Assembly (NCBI GenBank): GCA_018389105.1
Contig: JACATO010000062.1
Location: forward strand, 186,001-250,000
Source: Nautilus pompilius
Taxonomy: Eukaryota; Mollusca; Cephalopoda; Nautilida; Nautilidae
DNA: 64,000 nucleotides
Direction: 5' to 3'
Positions 13,401 through 25,930 of the stretch are shown one piece after another (within the stretch, counting starts at the first letter, position 1; every line of letters begins with the position of its first letter). The notes beneath the pieces are model-generated. The model was given only the letters and a program-made list of their open reading frames with translations, did no database searches and was not told where the DNA came from. The position numbers and the translations under genes are program-made.

Positions 13401-14636
13401 CATCGCTATTGGCGTCGTGAAGCGGCAGCCTGTCTGAAGAGGATGTAGAATGTGGCAGATGAAAGCCATAAAAGTTTTGAAAGAGATCTCTAGATGCTCC
13501 CAGGCTGGATAAACTCTTGCCGCAATATCATTTTCGAACTCTTGAATTCCTGCCGCGTGCAAAACTTCAAATACTTAAATTCTTTTTTGCTTGACAGCTT
13601 TCCGCCGATCTCAAAGAAATTTGTCTTTTTGTTGTTGTTTTTTTTAAAAAAAGAACTTTCACTTTACGTTTCAAAGTCCACCACTTTCCTCAGCGAATGG
13701 AAAGACGATTCCGCATCTTACTGAGCGGATGGCAACACAGAGAAGTTTTTATTATGTCCGTTTAATCGTAAGTCGCAGATGAAAAAAAGGGGGACCATTA
13801 TGAAGGTTTCGGGATGGGCGAATTGTTGCAGACCCCGAAGTTTTCCGCACATTGCGTGCCTGATCCCTCTGCCTCTCTCTCTCGCGACGCCAGGTGCCCG
13901 CACGGGCAGCGAGACGAGGCTTTACCAGAAGCCTATCTCGATAACATTTCGTGACTTAATTAACTAACTACGTACGAAATATGGGGAGGTTTCGGCTGAA
14001 GAATCTGCAATTGCGGCCGTCATTGCGTGTTCTTCTGATACTGAGACGAATCGTCATCGATCGCCATCTGTCACGGATTCATCGGGGAGCCATCAATCAA
14101 AGAAAGCTAAGCGTTACAGTGATCGGGTAAATAATCTTTTCCTACGAAAGACGACGGAGGGGCGGGGCTGCCTGTCTATAACAGACGGACAAACGGACGG
14201 TGTACCGCCCCAAACGTCGGTCGACTTCCACCGCGAACCTCAGAAATCTAAGTGCAAGTACCGCAGTGAATACAGCGGATAAAAACTAAATTTAAAAAAA
14301 AAAACTGAGATTAAGAGTAAATAACGAATATCTTTTGAAATATATATAGTGTGTGTTTAAAAAATAAATAGTTTTTGAAGGCGACAACTGAAAAAAAAAT
14401 ATATTCGTTTCAGTTATAAATTATAATTTCAGATATGTTTTAGTAAATGACAGAATTTTCTACAACAAAGTGAGAGTGAAGAGAGCCTGGGACCTGTTCA
14501 GAGACTACGTGGTAACCTCGAGGGGATCCGCATTTGATCCATCAGCTATCAGGAAAACAATAGAGAACTTAAAAAAATATATAATACCGCGTGTACACTT
14601 GTCGATATTTCTACGTCGTTTTTAGCATCTTTTCTC

Positions 14637-14695
<59 letters not shown>

Positions 14696-14822
14696 TTGTT
14701 TGTTGTTGTTGTTTATTATTATTATTATTATTATTGTTATTATTATTGTTGTTGTTGTTGTAATTATTATTATTATTTTATTATATATTATTTATTATTA
14801 TTATTTATTATTATTATTATTT
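14637..14822 (+). repeat. Long (TTA)n-type trinucleotide tract
   Basis: About 185 bases consist of ATT repeats with TTG and TTTG interruptions. It lies inside intron 1 of the SMOC-like gene. ORFs of 90-117 codons across it come from the trinucleotide period and are not genes. Confidence 0.9.
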
Positions 14823-16699
14823 CAAGAAAGAGACCGCCGGCTATTCGGCAGCTATTCATCTGTTTCGGTCAGGTTGTCTGTCTTTTTGCCAAGCTGCTGT
14901 CTGTCTGTCTCCGTCTTAGGCTTTCTAAGATCACGCACCTGTAACTTCAGCACCGCGAAGGTAATCCAAGTCAGACATTAAGGCGGTGAAGAATTTTCGC
15001 AATGCGACTCTCTTAAAGATCAGCATCTCTGCCCTCGGAGAAGACACCTCTCACCGGTTTGCGTCGTTATCTTTAAAGAAGAAGAAGATAGAGGTGGGTC
15101 GGGGGACGACGACTTTCCTGTCGTTCGAAGGAAGAAGGTCCGTCGCCATTTAAATCTCTCTCTCTCTCTCTCTGTGTGTGTAAGATCGGGGCCGCCACAC
15201 GGCGAAAACATCACGGAGGTTTGAGGGTGGCGGGAGGAGGGTGGACCTGCCAATGTGCCGAGGGGCCGAGGGGGCAGGCCTGCGATGGGGGTTCGTTCCT
15301 GTAGCGAGAAGCCAACGACGGAGACACGGACGCGCGCTAAATGCCATCGCAGCTCTTACTCGGGTGGGAGGGACAAACAACGGAACGGATCAGGGTTGGC
15401 CGAGGTAATTTCCGAGTCTCGCCCTTCTGTCCTTTCCTTTTCTCTTCGATGCTGTTTACCAGGACAGCGCAGGGGCATCAAGACTGGGAGTCTCCCCCCC
15501 CCACAGGCTGATTCACATCCGGTTTCTGCTCGTCGCCTGCCACTCCATTCATAAAGTGAAAGACAAACAACCGGCACATTTCGAATTCCACCCCCACCCT
15601 TTCCCCTCCATTATACGTCCACCGAGAAAGGAAGAATCCCTGAACAGCTTCTTTCTTCACCCAGCAACCAACCAACATCCCAGATTCGCACTAATCTCGA
15701 ACTCGCGCGGGTCATAATACGGGGGGGGTGTTTAATCGATCATTAATCCGTCTTTCTTTCTTTCCGGCCCTGACGCAGTTCCGTGTTTTCAGATGTTCCG
15801 TAAAAAAAATAATAATAATAATAATTGAACATACACGGGGATAAGAAACTTCTACGATATCTTTTTTTTCTCCGAAGCCAAAGCTCCCAGGAGGATGGAC
15901 ACCAAACGGTAGCAGCACACCTGAAAAGGTACCTCCAGGTGTATGGTCCACTGGGAGACCGCAATCTACCGCGTTGCTACACGAAGATCCAGCACGCTAC
16001 CCGCCCGTTCAGACGGACTTCCTTCCTCTTTTCACCTGCTGTAATGTATTTTCTCATCGAGATACTGAGCCCGCGACCCCCACCGTCTCCCGATATCTGC
16101 CCGCCCTGATTTCCTATTCTGGCCAGTACGGTTCAACGAAAGAGTTCGCTTTGACAGCGGTCAGCTGACCGGCGAGCGCGCCCTCTTCTGTCTTTCTACC
16201 GAGTGAGGGACTGAAGATATATTATGTAGCCTAACGTCCTCCCGGGCGCTTCCTGGTGGATGCTGGTCAGTGGAGAGGCGCGGGGTGGGGCTCCGACGAC
16301 GGAAGACCGGGATGGGAGACCGAAGGACGGCCGACAGGTTCTCGCTACATTTCGGCCTTCCCCGGGGGGTGGGTCGGACCGACACCCCGGACACCACCAC
16401 CCCCGTCCCCTACCCCACTCTCCGCCGGTAGCCAGACCTCTTCTCGTCGCAGAAAGACCCCGGTGCGGTAATCACAGCCACCAGCCGCTCAATGAAATCT
16501 GTCACAGCGGTTTATCTAGTTCAGGTACCCAGCCCCCCCACACACAAACAGCTGAGCAAAGAGAAGCTGGCCCCTGTGTAGGTACGGACGAGCCTGGCTG
16601 AGCACTGGAATAATAAAAACGCAATAGGGCGTGAGGGCAGCAACTCCCCCCCCCCCGGGGGTTGGCGTAGATGGGGAGCCAAACTAAGAACTCACTTAC

Positions 16700-16786
16700 C
16701 TTCTCCCTTGACAGCTCCGCCTGCACGTACACCGCCAGCACCGAGACGGCGAGCAGGCTGGACACACGCCACCTGAGGCCGGGCAT
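16700..16786 (-). CDS. SMOC-like gene, exon 1 (signal peptide)
   Basis: This first coding exon has 29 codons, starting MPGLRWRVSS and ending in ELSREK. Residues 7-23 are hydrophobic and finish in VQA, a typical signal-peptidase site, so the product should be secreted. The exon ends AAG before GTAAGTGAG, a near-perfect donor, in phase 0. This matches the phase-0 acceptor of the Kazal exon 13 kb downstream on the same strand. Vertebrate SMOC genes use the same layout: exon 1 encodes the signal peptide and exon 2 the Kazal domain. The ATG is the first one after a GC-rich leader. Linking the two exons rests on phase, strand and domain order; no transcript was available. Confidence 0.62.
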
Positions 16787-17083
16787 CTCGGGAAGATCCG
16801 CACGTCCTCTCTCACGGCGAACTCCGCTACACTCCTCTCTCTCGCCGAACTTTCCCCCCGCCTCTCGCTCCCCCTTTTTCTTCCCCCACGCAGTCCGGGC
16901 CGCGAACCCAACACAACTTCTCTCCCCCGGGTTCCCTGTCAATGAATGCCAGGATTTTCTACTACCGAGTGTCACGCTGATTTACCAACCGGCGTGTATA
17001 TGTATACATATATAGCTCGATAACCAGTCACGTGGCCCCGGCCAAAAATATCATACATATTCATTACTCGGGTCGGCGGGAAG

Positions 17084-17117
<34 letters not shown>

Positions 17118-17160
17118 TGCGTACGGCGTGTGTGTGTGGTGTGGTGTCTTAATTTAAATT
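16787..17160 (-). promoter_or_regulatory. Likely 5' UTR and promoter of the SMOC-like gene
   Basis: The stretch upstream of exon 1 on the minus strand is GC- and CpG-rich. A TATA-like sequence (GAGCTATATATG read on minus) lies at about 17003-17015, roughly 220 bp before the ATG. That would allow a start near 16980 and a leader of about 190 nt. A TCACGTGG E-box lies near 17028. A (GA)n tract at 17092-17117 lies further upstream. The placement is inference from composition and motif only. Confidence 0.35.
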
Positions 17161-17750
17161 CAGAGGCCGCCAGAAGTGTTCGGGGTGTCGGTGGACCGCT
17201 ATATTATTACGGGTGTAGGACGAATCTCATTCCCTCACATTTACTCCGGCGCGAACACAAAGAGCGAACGGCAGTTACTGAATGGTGCGTCAGGTGTCGC
17301 CTTTCGCATCCGAGGCTGGGGCCTAAACGGCCATTCTCCGCGCGCCTGCTGCCGGATTTGTTTAACAGTGGGGACATTGTCGGCGCGCCACCGGGACCCG
17401 CACCTGCGAAAACATTTTGTAGCCACTCGTATTTGCCCACGAGCAAACACACGGCCCACCCCCCCCACCCCCGGGGGGGGGCAGGGGAGGGGGAGAGAAT
17501 GGCGGGTGTCGAGACGAATTCCCCGGCTATATCCACACACACACACGGCTGTGGCCAGCGGCGAGTTCAGGTGGTGCCAGCTTCACCGACTTATCTCCAT
17601 CTTCTCCTCCTCTCGCCCGTTCGGAAAAGGAAAAGGTTCAATAATAATCACCTATCCTACTGTAGTCATCAGTTTATTAATAGTAATAGAATTATTAACT
17701 AAGTTGCAGCTCTATTACTAGTTTTAATTGGCAAATTAACAATTTTCTTT
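17161..17750. other. CpG-rich DNA upstream of the SMOC-like gene
   Basis: This GC-rich block with many CpG extends the promoter region. Several overlapping ORFs of 100-190 codons on both strands come from GC bias and lack recognisable domains. A first exon of a divergent plus-strand gene could hide here, but none can be shown. Confidence 0.3.
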
Positions 17751-17759
17751 TATTATCGC

Positions 17760-17762
17760 CAA

Positions 17763-17802
<40 letters not shown>

Positions 17803-17994
17803 TTTTTTTTTTTTTCTAGTTACTTATTTTATACAGATGAATAGTAGCAAAAAATCCCGTATTCCAATAAATATCCCAACTTTAGATAAGAGAGAAAAAG
17901 GATAATCGCTTTAGATTTTCATTTTCCTACTTTTGATCACTTTACAACAACAACGACAATAACAACAACAACAACAACAACAACAATAATAATA

Positions 17995-18061
<67 letters not shown>

Positions 18062-18062
18062 A
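17760..18062. repeat. (TTA)n and inverted (TAA)n tracts
   Basis: A (TTA)n run ends in poly-T (17760-17816). A (CAA)n then (TAA)n run follows at 17944-18062. The two are inverted relative to each other and could pair into a long AT-rich hairpin of about 250 bases. Confidence 0.85.
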
Positions 18063-19655
18063 AAAAACAACATATAAGCAAATCCAGTGTCTTAATTTCC
18101 AGGTAACACAGTCGGTTTAAAAGAGTCTTCATGGAGAAATCTAGGACGCCTGCGACCCTTTATCGCTAACTCTGGTGCGTAAGCGGCCCTAGTTTCCAAA
18201 ATTCGCCGCCAGCGATCGAAACAGTGATCGATGCTGACAGGGTCCTGCTTTCACCGGGACCCTGTTGACGCTTAGACCAGCGGCGGGGGCTCCCTAGTTT
18301 TTTTTTTTGTTGTTGTTTTGTTATGAAGAGTTGACGCTGATCGGTCAGTTGTTGGTAAATGGGTTTTATAATCTTCGCCATCACGTGTTCGCCTCTTCCA
18401 CCACCCCCCACGAGCGCCCTTTAGCAGCCCTGGTCGGACCCCAAAACCAATTATAAGCAAGCAGGATAAAGTTAAAGGGGATTTTACGGTTTCCATCCGA
18501 ACTGTTAGGGAGTGGGGAGGAGGAGGAGGAGGAGGAGGGGATAAGCTGATGTAAAAAGAAGAAAAAAACTTCGTTTGAGGGAATTGTGACTGGACATCTC
18601 GCTTCCTGCACTCGTAAGAGCGACGGAACTACGGACTGTGGAAGGAAGTTTGATTAGACGGTTAACTAATTCTTCACGGTGGCCACGACGGTGCCTGACC
18701 CACAGTTACTGGACATAAGACGAAGAGGTTACTTACGTTGCGAGCACCTGCAGTCCGCCTGACTCCGTTACGTCACAAGTAGACGTGACCCACCTCCGGG
18801 AAGGAACCTAAATACCGCCAACAAACCGTATTTACTGGGTTAGACCGTCGTAAAACGAAAGTATGAAGTACATACGTCGGCTAAATCTACGCGCCTAACA
18901 CTGAGAGTAACTGGACCGTTCACACAAAACAGAAGAATAAACAAGCGGTTGTTTCGATAGCGGTGTCTCTTCTTGTTCTTCGCAGAATGGGAAACGCGCG
19001 AGATAACGTCACGGGGGGGGTCCAAGATCTGACGTCATTAGCACTGCTTTCCTGTGACGTCATAATTGTGCACAGCGCTGCAAGATGGTGAGCCGAATAG
19101 ATTCTGGCGTGTTGTTCTTCTTCCTACTTTCCCTCAAAAAAAAGAACTTTAATCGACAAGAGAGAAGTCTATGTGAGATTAACTAATTATTATTTTTTTT
19201 AAATATTAATCTGATAATTTGGGATTAATACCGAAAGCGAATCCTAGGATATTTCAAAATTGTGTGAACTTCGGCGTTTTATTAAATTTTCTTCTTCTTC
19301 TTGTTAGAAGAACTCGTTGTTAGATCAACTTTCGAAAAGGAAAAGAAAAGTCTGTGCACGTAGTTACTTCCAAGTTTTCTCTTTAGACTACCATCTGTTT
19401 TCCATTCTTATAATACGCAGCCCCATACATAAAGAGTTTAGCAATTTGTTTATACTTTTAACTATTCCTTAATCCAAGAAATCATAATCACCACAAAAAA
19501 AATTACAGAGCTTCTTTTCCTGAACGATGTCTCAGGCACCTGGTAAAGTATCCTGAATTTACAAGCACACCTTTATGAATGCAAAACAGGGGTGCTGAAC
19601 ACTTCTGCATCTGAAAATATCTTATATCCTATTTAGTTTGAAAACTATTAATGAT
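18063..19655. other. Intergenic, no gene seen
   Basis: This contains (GGA)n at 18519-18538, two CRE-like sites 35 bp apart (GACGTCA at 19031 and TGACGTCA at 19055), and a diverged copy of the dispersed ACGTCATAATTGTGC repeat at 19058. An AAGATGGTGAGC context at 19083 could be mistaken for a start exon, but that frame runs only 34 codons. Confidence 0.35.
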
Positions 19656-19790
19656 TTCAGAGTGGTGAGGTTAGCGTATTGCGTAGCACGCTCGCTTGTT
19701 ATGGTGGCGGACACCAGACGCGTCCGCAACTTGCTAGCCGCGTCACATTGCGACGCAATAACCACACCTGTCCAGGAAAATCCACTCGGT
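19656..19790 (+). repeat. tRNA-like SINE head (candidate)
   Basis: AGTGGTGAGGTTAGCG at 19661-19676 resembles a tRNA A box, followed by the GCTCGCTTGTTATGGTGGCGG anticodon-arm region. A B box is not recognisable, so the copy is either decayed or a chance match. Confidence 0.25.
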
Positions 19791-19808
19791 TGCAGCTAAT
19801 TTCTTGGC

Positions 19809-20117
19809 ATGGAATTCGTGGGGAAAAGTGAAAAGATTAAGATATGTCTGCCGCTTTGTCTAACAATCCTTCTTCTCTATCTTGGTCATTCCATTTTTTT
19901 TCTGGCCATGTCACCAAAGGTCTGGCCTTTGTCCGAAATTGGATTTCTTCGAACACGAGCTCAGTCGAAGGTATATTTCCGAGACAGAACGAACGGCACC
20001 GTCCCGTTTTATGATACTTATCCGCCCTGCGCCCCTGACTCGTCCTGTACCACGGCGTATCCTCCAAATGCGACCATCAGTAGTAGACGTCGCTCTGACC
20101 ACGTTCACAATACATGA
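19809..20117 (+). other. Open reading frame of 102 codons, unrecognised
   Basis: The frame starts MEFVGKSEK and has a hydrophobic stretch at residues 11-33 that could be a membrane segment or signal anchor, followed by a polar region with NGT and NAT sequons. The other strand is also open over much of this stretch. No donor in a suitable position was found and no family is recognised. It may be chance. Confidence 0.15.
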
Positions 20118-20220
20118 ATTCCCAATTTGTCCGACAGATATTTTAATATTTCCTGTCGCTCTGTTATTAGTAATCAAACCGAATACGTTTCGACGATCCT
20201 ACCTCTGCCGTCGTCATTAA

Positions 20221-23200
20221 GGTCTGGTTCTGAGAACTTATCTTGATGTGCGATGATGCTAAATTTCTGCAGATGGGGTTTTGTAATGGTGTCGAAGCCT
20301 GTTGGTTGCTGGTTTCTTTCCTTGGGCGAGCAGTGACTCTGACTGGTGCCTTAGATGCAGTGGTGTTCGCTGCGGGCTAAAGCGTTTATCAGACTAAACG
20401 CTTTTCAAAAGAGTTCTCACGTCGGCGACGGGGGTGGGAGGATCTCCGAAACATACTTCAGTTACTATTAATAAGCTGGTGTGAAGTGTTCGATCTGGCC
20501 CCTACTTTCGAATAATACATCATCAATAACCTGTCCGTTCACTTATCGCATTGCAAAACAAGAAAAAAATGCTTCTTTTTTTCTTTCCCCGGCTGAGAGC
20601 ACCGAAAAACCGTGAAGTCAGTTACATTTACTGTAAAAATAAACATACCAGCTGTTTGCTATTCGTTCCCGGTAGACGTTACTGCAATTATGGTTGAAGT
20701 CTTCATTACACATTGGCAACTTAACCGTCACCCGAAAACTGTTAAAGTAATAACGTTTCCCTTTTCTGAAATTTAAGAAGTCCATAATTTCTTGCTCTGT
20801 AAGTATTTCAACCACGACACTACGCAACAAGTCACAGGGAATCGCACCGAGACGGTCTTGGCGACGGGGAGGGGGAGGAGGAGGAGGAGCTGTCGCCGGA
20901 TAACTCGCCCGTGTTGTTTCCGTTGTCTTCTACTTTCGCTTTCCTTGACAGCGACGACCGGACCGGGGGTCGACCGGCAAGACTCCGGTCTAAGGTGGCG
21001 GACGCTGTAAAAACAACAACAAAAAACCCCGACTGTTAGAAGTCCGTTTAAATCGCCAGGGTTCGGGGTTAATGCATCTTGACTTTTCTTTGCATCGCTG
21101 CCTTGGCGCGCATTTTCGTGATAGGAAAAAAGAAAGAAGAGAGGGCTAAAGTGAAAGCAAAACTTGAACCGAGTTTTCGGTGCGCGCGGTTTAGAGTTCT
21201 GTCTCGCGTCGCCCCGGCTAAGGATGGTCTTTCGCAAATCCTGGCTGGTCGTGGTGGGGAGATGTTGAGGGCGGACGGCGGACGTTGGGGAGAGGGGGCA
21301 TTGGCCTCGGTAAACAAGCGAGTCACCTGGGTACAGTTGTGCGCAGCGATCAGGGTTAGTTCCGGAACGTGACGCGATTAAAGGCCCAACTTTAACTGAT
21401 CTTACTTCGGTAGTTAATAAAATACCAAAAAAGAGATGTATTTTATCAAATGATAAGCGAACGGAGTATCTTCCCGGTTAGGATATTTTGCAAAATAAGA
21501 TTCGTTTTAATTGCATAATTACTCGTTATGAGAACGAGTTGTTTATGTGAACGGCCGTCGCCTAAAAGGGAGACAACTCTGGCGAGGCACGTAGTACCGC
21601 GTTTGTCCACAAGGCGTTCGTTGCCAATCGGTGTTTCACGCAGAAGCCGACCGCGGACACTCGCAGGAAAGAAAGAAAAAAAAAAACAACACACTTCGTA
21701 AACCTCAACAGATGTTAACCCTTTTGCGAAATATTATTTTCGCTGGAGAGAATTGTCTCGACAGAGCATACAGACAACTGATAGAATCCGGGAAGTGGCG
21801 TTGGTTAGGGTTATGAGAGCGCAAATGGTAGCAACTGCTGCCAGTCGCATCCCACTCCGGCAGCCGGAGAGCGTGTTCGAGGCGCCAGAAAGAGCTGCAG
21901 GTGTACACAACCGTGAGGACCATCTGTGTGCGCGCGCATCGGCTGGACGGCTCTCTAACAAAAGAGATTTGAAAAACGATCGAGACGTTTTCCCGACCAA
22001 TCCGTGGCCTCCGACTAAGAGCATTAAAGTCCAAGAACTACCGATTTACTCTCATACCTTTTTTGGTTTTAGGGAATTTGGAACCCGCCGAGCGATTAAA
22101 AACGTCAGATCCACCAAGTTAGAATTTTTTTAATCTTGAAGGAGACCAAAGCAGGATTTTTTTTTTAAAAAAAGGACAATAATTAATAATTAGGGGCCTT
22201 GAGCGAGTTTGCATAGACAAATTTCTCAGGTATCTACATACGATTAATCTTTTCCCCCTTTTTGTGTAACTACCAGAACTTTAAAAAACAACAACACAAC
22301 AACAACAACAACAACAAAGACCAAGTGTTCGTTCATTATTCTGGCAGAATGTATTTACCTGACTGCAGAGACATAGGTTGTATTCCGAATTAAACCGCCA
22401 TAGTGAATTACTAGACGTAGAAAAGGTTAGCAATAATAGTAATCACGATAAAAAGAAAGGGAGTCGGCCCAGCTCGTGCGCTCTAATCAGGGATTTCGCT
22501 CACGATATCGCCGCACCGCCATCCCGACATTATTCTTCATTTCGATCCCTTATCCGGATCCCCCCAGTCCTCCTCTCCTTCATCTCCAACAATCTACAGC
22601 CCCACTGGGGGCCCACGAAAGACCCCCTCCCCCCGACGATTAAATCGTGCTAAATTTCTCGTAACTAATGCGACTGGATTTCCTTCCTCGGTCAATTTTC
22701 ACTAATTCCCTGGTGTTCTACAATATATTCTATGAAAGCTACCTAAATTTACAATTAGAAGACTTGATAGAGACCGGGAAAACGAGATGAAGTTATCAGG
22801 TAAGGAACCTGGAATTTAATACAACGATTAGGAAATGCATCAGTCACTAAACCACAGGTAACTGTAACATTTTGGTAAGACAACTTGGCTGGGTGCATCC
22901 AGAAGAAACCTGTAACAACCCCTGCAGTCCCAACAAATAGCAACTGGCACTGCGAATACCTTTAATGAATCCTTCGGGAAACATCGGGAACATTACCAGG
23001 ATCTACCAAACACCGCTGTAAGTGGGAATTTTAACTCATTCACAATTTGTTTTGTAAATATTTCGAATGTTTCGACTACCACGTTGTATAATATTACGTT
23101 ACATCCAGCAATCGGACCAGTACTTCCTAATTAAACATACAGATGGAGCCACAATCGACCTCATATGACGTACAGATAACACCGGCTGGTCAGTAGGAAA

Positions 23201-24950
23201 GATCTAAGGCTCCAGCCGAACTTACCTCACAGATAATCTGCGCTATCAACTCTACCGTGTCTATAGGCAGTCGACGATTGCCCCGACTGGAACGTTTTTT
23301 TCCAATTATTTGTGGATAAACCGACTTTTATTCTTTTCCGGATCGCGAACAACCACCCTCCTTCCCTCGCCTCATCAGTGAAGGCCGTCAATCTCACAGC
23401 TGCATGGCTGGAAATCGGTAAAGCTGTCGCGAATTATCCCTGATGACCAGTTTATTGATGGCGATGATGCTCTCAAGCCGGCAAGCCGTAGTAGTGTATG
23501 CGTGTATATATATATTGGAGCTTCCGCGCCATCTCCTCTATACAATTTGTAATTTCTTCATCAGGACACCTCCTGCGCCACGAGTGGACTTCCGAGCCAC
23601 GCACCCCTTCTCCATTCATCCTAAACATTGAGCTCCAGCGCCACCCTCTCAAACATGATTAAAGAGCGAGTCCCTGCGCCATCCCACACTCGTTGAGTTA
23701 GATTACGCGCAGTCCAATGTCTTCTTTGTAATATTAAAGCTGTGTGTTTCTAATTTATGATTTCCAGCTGAAGCTATATATATTTAAAAAAATTTTTTTG
23801 TTGCCTATTTTGTAGAATAAACTGCAACACAAACAGCTGTAAAAAAAAACGGTGTTCATGTATACATTTACTGTGCCGCCCAGTTTTCCTTCCTTGTCTT
23901 TGATCATGGCATTAATTAACCCCTGGCCGACTGCGCTTTTGAAGTTTTCGTTTTGCTATTCAAAAGTTGTGAATGAAGGTATTGTATCTTTCATTTTCTA
24001 ATCATTATCATATCTTTTATTTGCATCAGCATCGTCATTATTATTAGTCGGATTTACAGTATGTATAATTTATTTCTCTTCTAAGTTAAAGCCCGTTCTT
24101 AAAGATGCACTAACTTGTTTTATTATACAAGTCAAATTCTGCACTGTCTTGTGCCAGATCAATCGTCCATTTCTAACGCTTACCATACTTCTACAAGCTT
24201 TTAATTTTGTGCCGACAAAGGTTCCGTCTAAAGATCATGACTGAAGATGTTATTTCAATCTTTGCATCTTAACTTGTTGCTGATTCGCCGATTTTGATCT
24301 CATTTCCATCTATCGATCTATCAGTCCCACCCCTCCCAAAAAAATAAGTAATTTTTTTGTCAAAAGCTTTAAATTCATTTAAATCATTAGCATGATCACT
24401 GCCAGGGTACCACCTGCTGTAATAACTTATGTACAAGTACTTAATTAACCCCATCTTTAGAATTAACGCTACTTACAAATTCTGCTAGCGGATAAACTCA
24501 AATCTCCAGCCATTAAACTCGCGTCATCTCATTTTAAAAAGTTTGATTTGTTTATACTGGAAGATACTAATGAATTATCTTCTGACTGGAACCAAACTCA
24601 CTCACGCTCATCTAATACTTAAAATTAAATTGAAAATCTGCTGATTCTGTAGGCGATTCCGGTAATGACAGCTCTGGACAACAACAACAAAGAAAGGAAC
24701 GTTTCGCCTGCTGCTGAGGTATATATATGTAGTAGGTCCTTTATCAAATCAAGCAGCTGATTCCACAGATCTGAAGTCAGACTTGATCCAGCCCGTCAGG
24801 GTTCGTAGTTACAGAAAAATGCCATTTCCAGTCGTTGTTTGTTAATAAATCAAGCGCATCGCAAAATCGCGAGAAGTAAATTGGTTTCGCAGTATAAACA
24901 CAGTAACTCTTATCCATCAGCTCAAACACACTGACAACATAAACACACTG
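20221..24950. other. Intergenic, no gene seen
   Basis: Mixed DNA with a CpG-rich island at 20800-21370, (CAA)n at 22290-22317, and moderately AT-rich DNA from 23700 to 24900. Bases 23530-23700 repeat a loose GCGCCA-containing motif at about 50-bp intervals. No exon, RNA gene or clear mobile element was recognised. Confidence 0.35.
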
Positions 24951-24959
24951 TATAGGTGT

Positions 24960-25930
24960 ACGTTATTAGCCGTTCAGAGATGCTTGAAGTGCTCGGTTTT
25001 ACGCTTGTGAATAGCAGAGGTTTGTCTCTGTCCCCGATCACGTTGGAGTTGAATCTCCCCGGAGAGCGGGTCTCCATTGCCTTTATGTGTTGGAGGAAGG
25101 AACCTCTCACCGCTCGTCAATGAAGGAAATGCAACTTCACCGACACACGGCAGCCCAATTCTTCTAAGGCTTCTATCAGGTCTTGAACCAACTCGGCACA
25201 GTTGTCTGCTTTGTGGTTCCCGAAGAAATTGTGAGCTACCAGGCAGCCAGATCCAGTGGCTTAAGCCTCGACCGGAACACTGGATCGGAATTTGTGGTCC
25301 GACAAGTATCCAAGCCTTCAACTTGGCATCAGTTAAAATCGTTCCAAATTTACTCTTTCAGGTAAATAAATCCCGAACCTTCAACGTTCGTCGCCTCTAC
25401 AAACCTCTTCGTTAGGCTCAGCTTTATATGCGGTGGTGGAAGAAATGTTCTTTGCGGACGTACCATTGGCACGTTGCACGTAGAATTTTCCTGGAGTATG
25501 GTCTGTTCCGGATGGCCATTCTTTGATCTTATAGCGATATGCATCGTTTCGGCCATTCCACAAGCAAGAGAAGCACCTCTGTTTGGTGTACCCAAGTTGC
25601 AGACCAAGCAATAGGCCTATCGCTTTTAAGCCCCCCGCGTATGTTCCACTTGTGGTCAGAATATTTGGTGAGTTTCAGGAGAAGTTCCACGGGCTCGTAC
25701 GTCTCTTTCATGCCGACAGCATGTGCCACAGGCACAGATGGCTTTTCATTGCCATTGTGGGGAAGCACGGTTCTCGGACTGAGCTCGCTGGAGTCGATGA
25801 ATAGCCTCCATTCGTGTCTTGGTTGTTTGATGAGTCCGTCCACCTCAGCGCAGTACCACACACCATTCCCCGTCTGCCAGGACGCTGCCAAACCAGCCTG
25901 GCGCGCACACGAAAATGAGAAATAAGCAGG
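24960..25930 (-). pseudogene. Fossil of a multicopy invertebrate protein family
   Basis: Minus-strand frames carry blocks I recognise from a protein family repeated in many invertebrate genomes and of unknown function: EWRLFIDSSELS, VLPHNGNEKPSVPVAHAV, MKETYEP, LGLQLGYTK, EWPSGTDHTPGKF, LPPPHIKLSLTK, FIYLKE and ILVGPQI, in the family's usual order. The repeat-like copy number of the family suggests a mobile or virus-like origin, but I cannot name the element class. The copy is broken, with at least three interruptions, and lacks both ends. It is moderately old, since most blocks are still readable. It is not expected to make protein. Confidence 0.6.

Larger units (their letters stand above)
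3633..16699 (-). other. Intron 1 of the SMOC-like gene (inferred)
   Basis: About 13.1 kb lie between the signal-peptide exon and the Kazal exon. The stretch holds a TGACGTCA array (6.7-7.2 kb), three tRNA-like SINE candidates (8.0, 9.0 and 9.6 kb), (CA)n and (TTA)n tracts, and no convincing coding exon. The longest chance ORF (12599-13378, minus) is compositionally poor and matches nothing I recognise. Bases 3740-6600 and 10460-14580 show only unremarkable AT-rich DNA. A dispersed-repeat copy lies at 8681-8716. Confidence 0.5.

Noticed and set aside
14591-14981. Leu- and Ile/Tyr-rich frames of about 100 codons
   Set aside because: These are translations of a (TTA)n tract.
19055-19095. Two CREs followed by AAGATGGTGAGC as a promoter and start exon
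   Set aside because: The CRE and following bases are shared with a dispersed repeat at 8.7 and 54.7 kb, and the frame is only 34 codons.
21820-21960. Possible Tc1 N-terminal remnant (ATAASRIPLRQPESV)
   Set aside because: The resemblance is limited to a few residues and no catalytic block follows.
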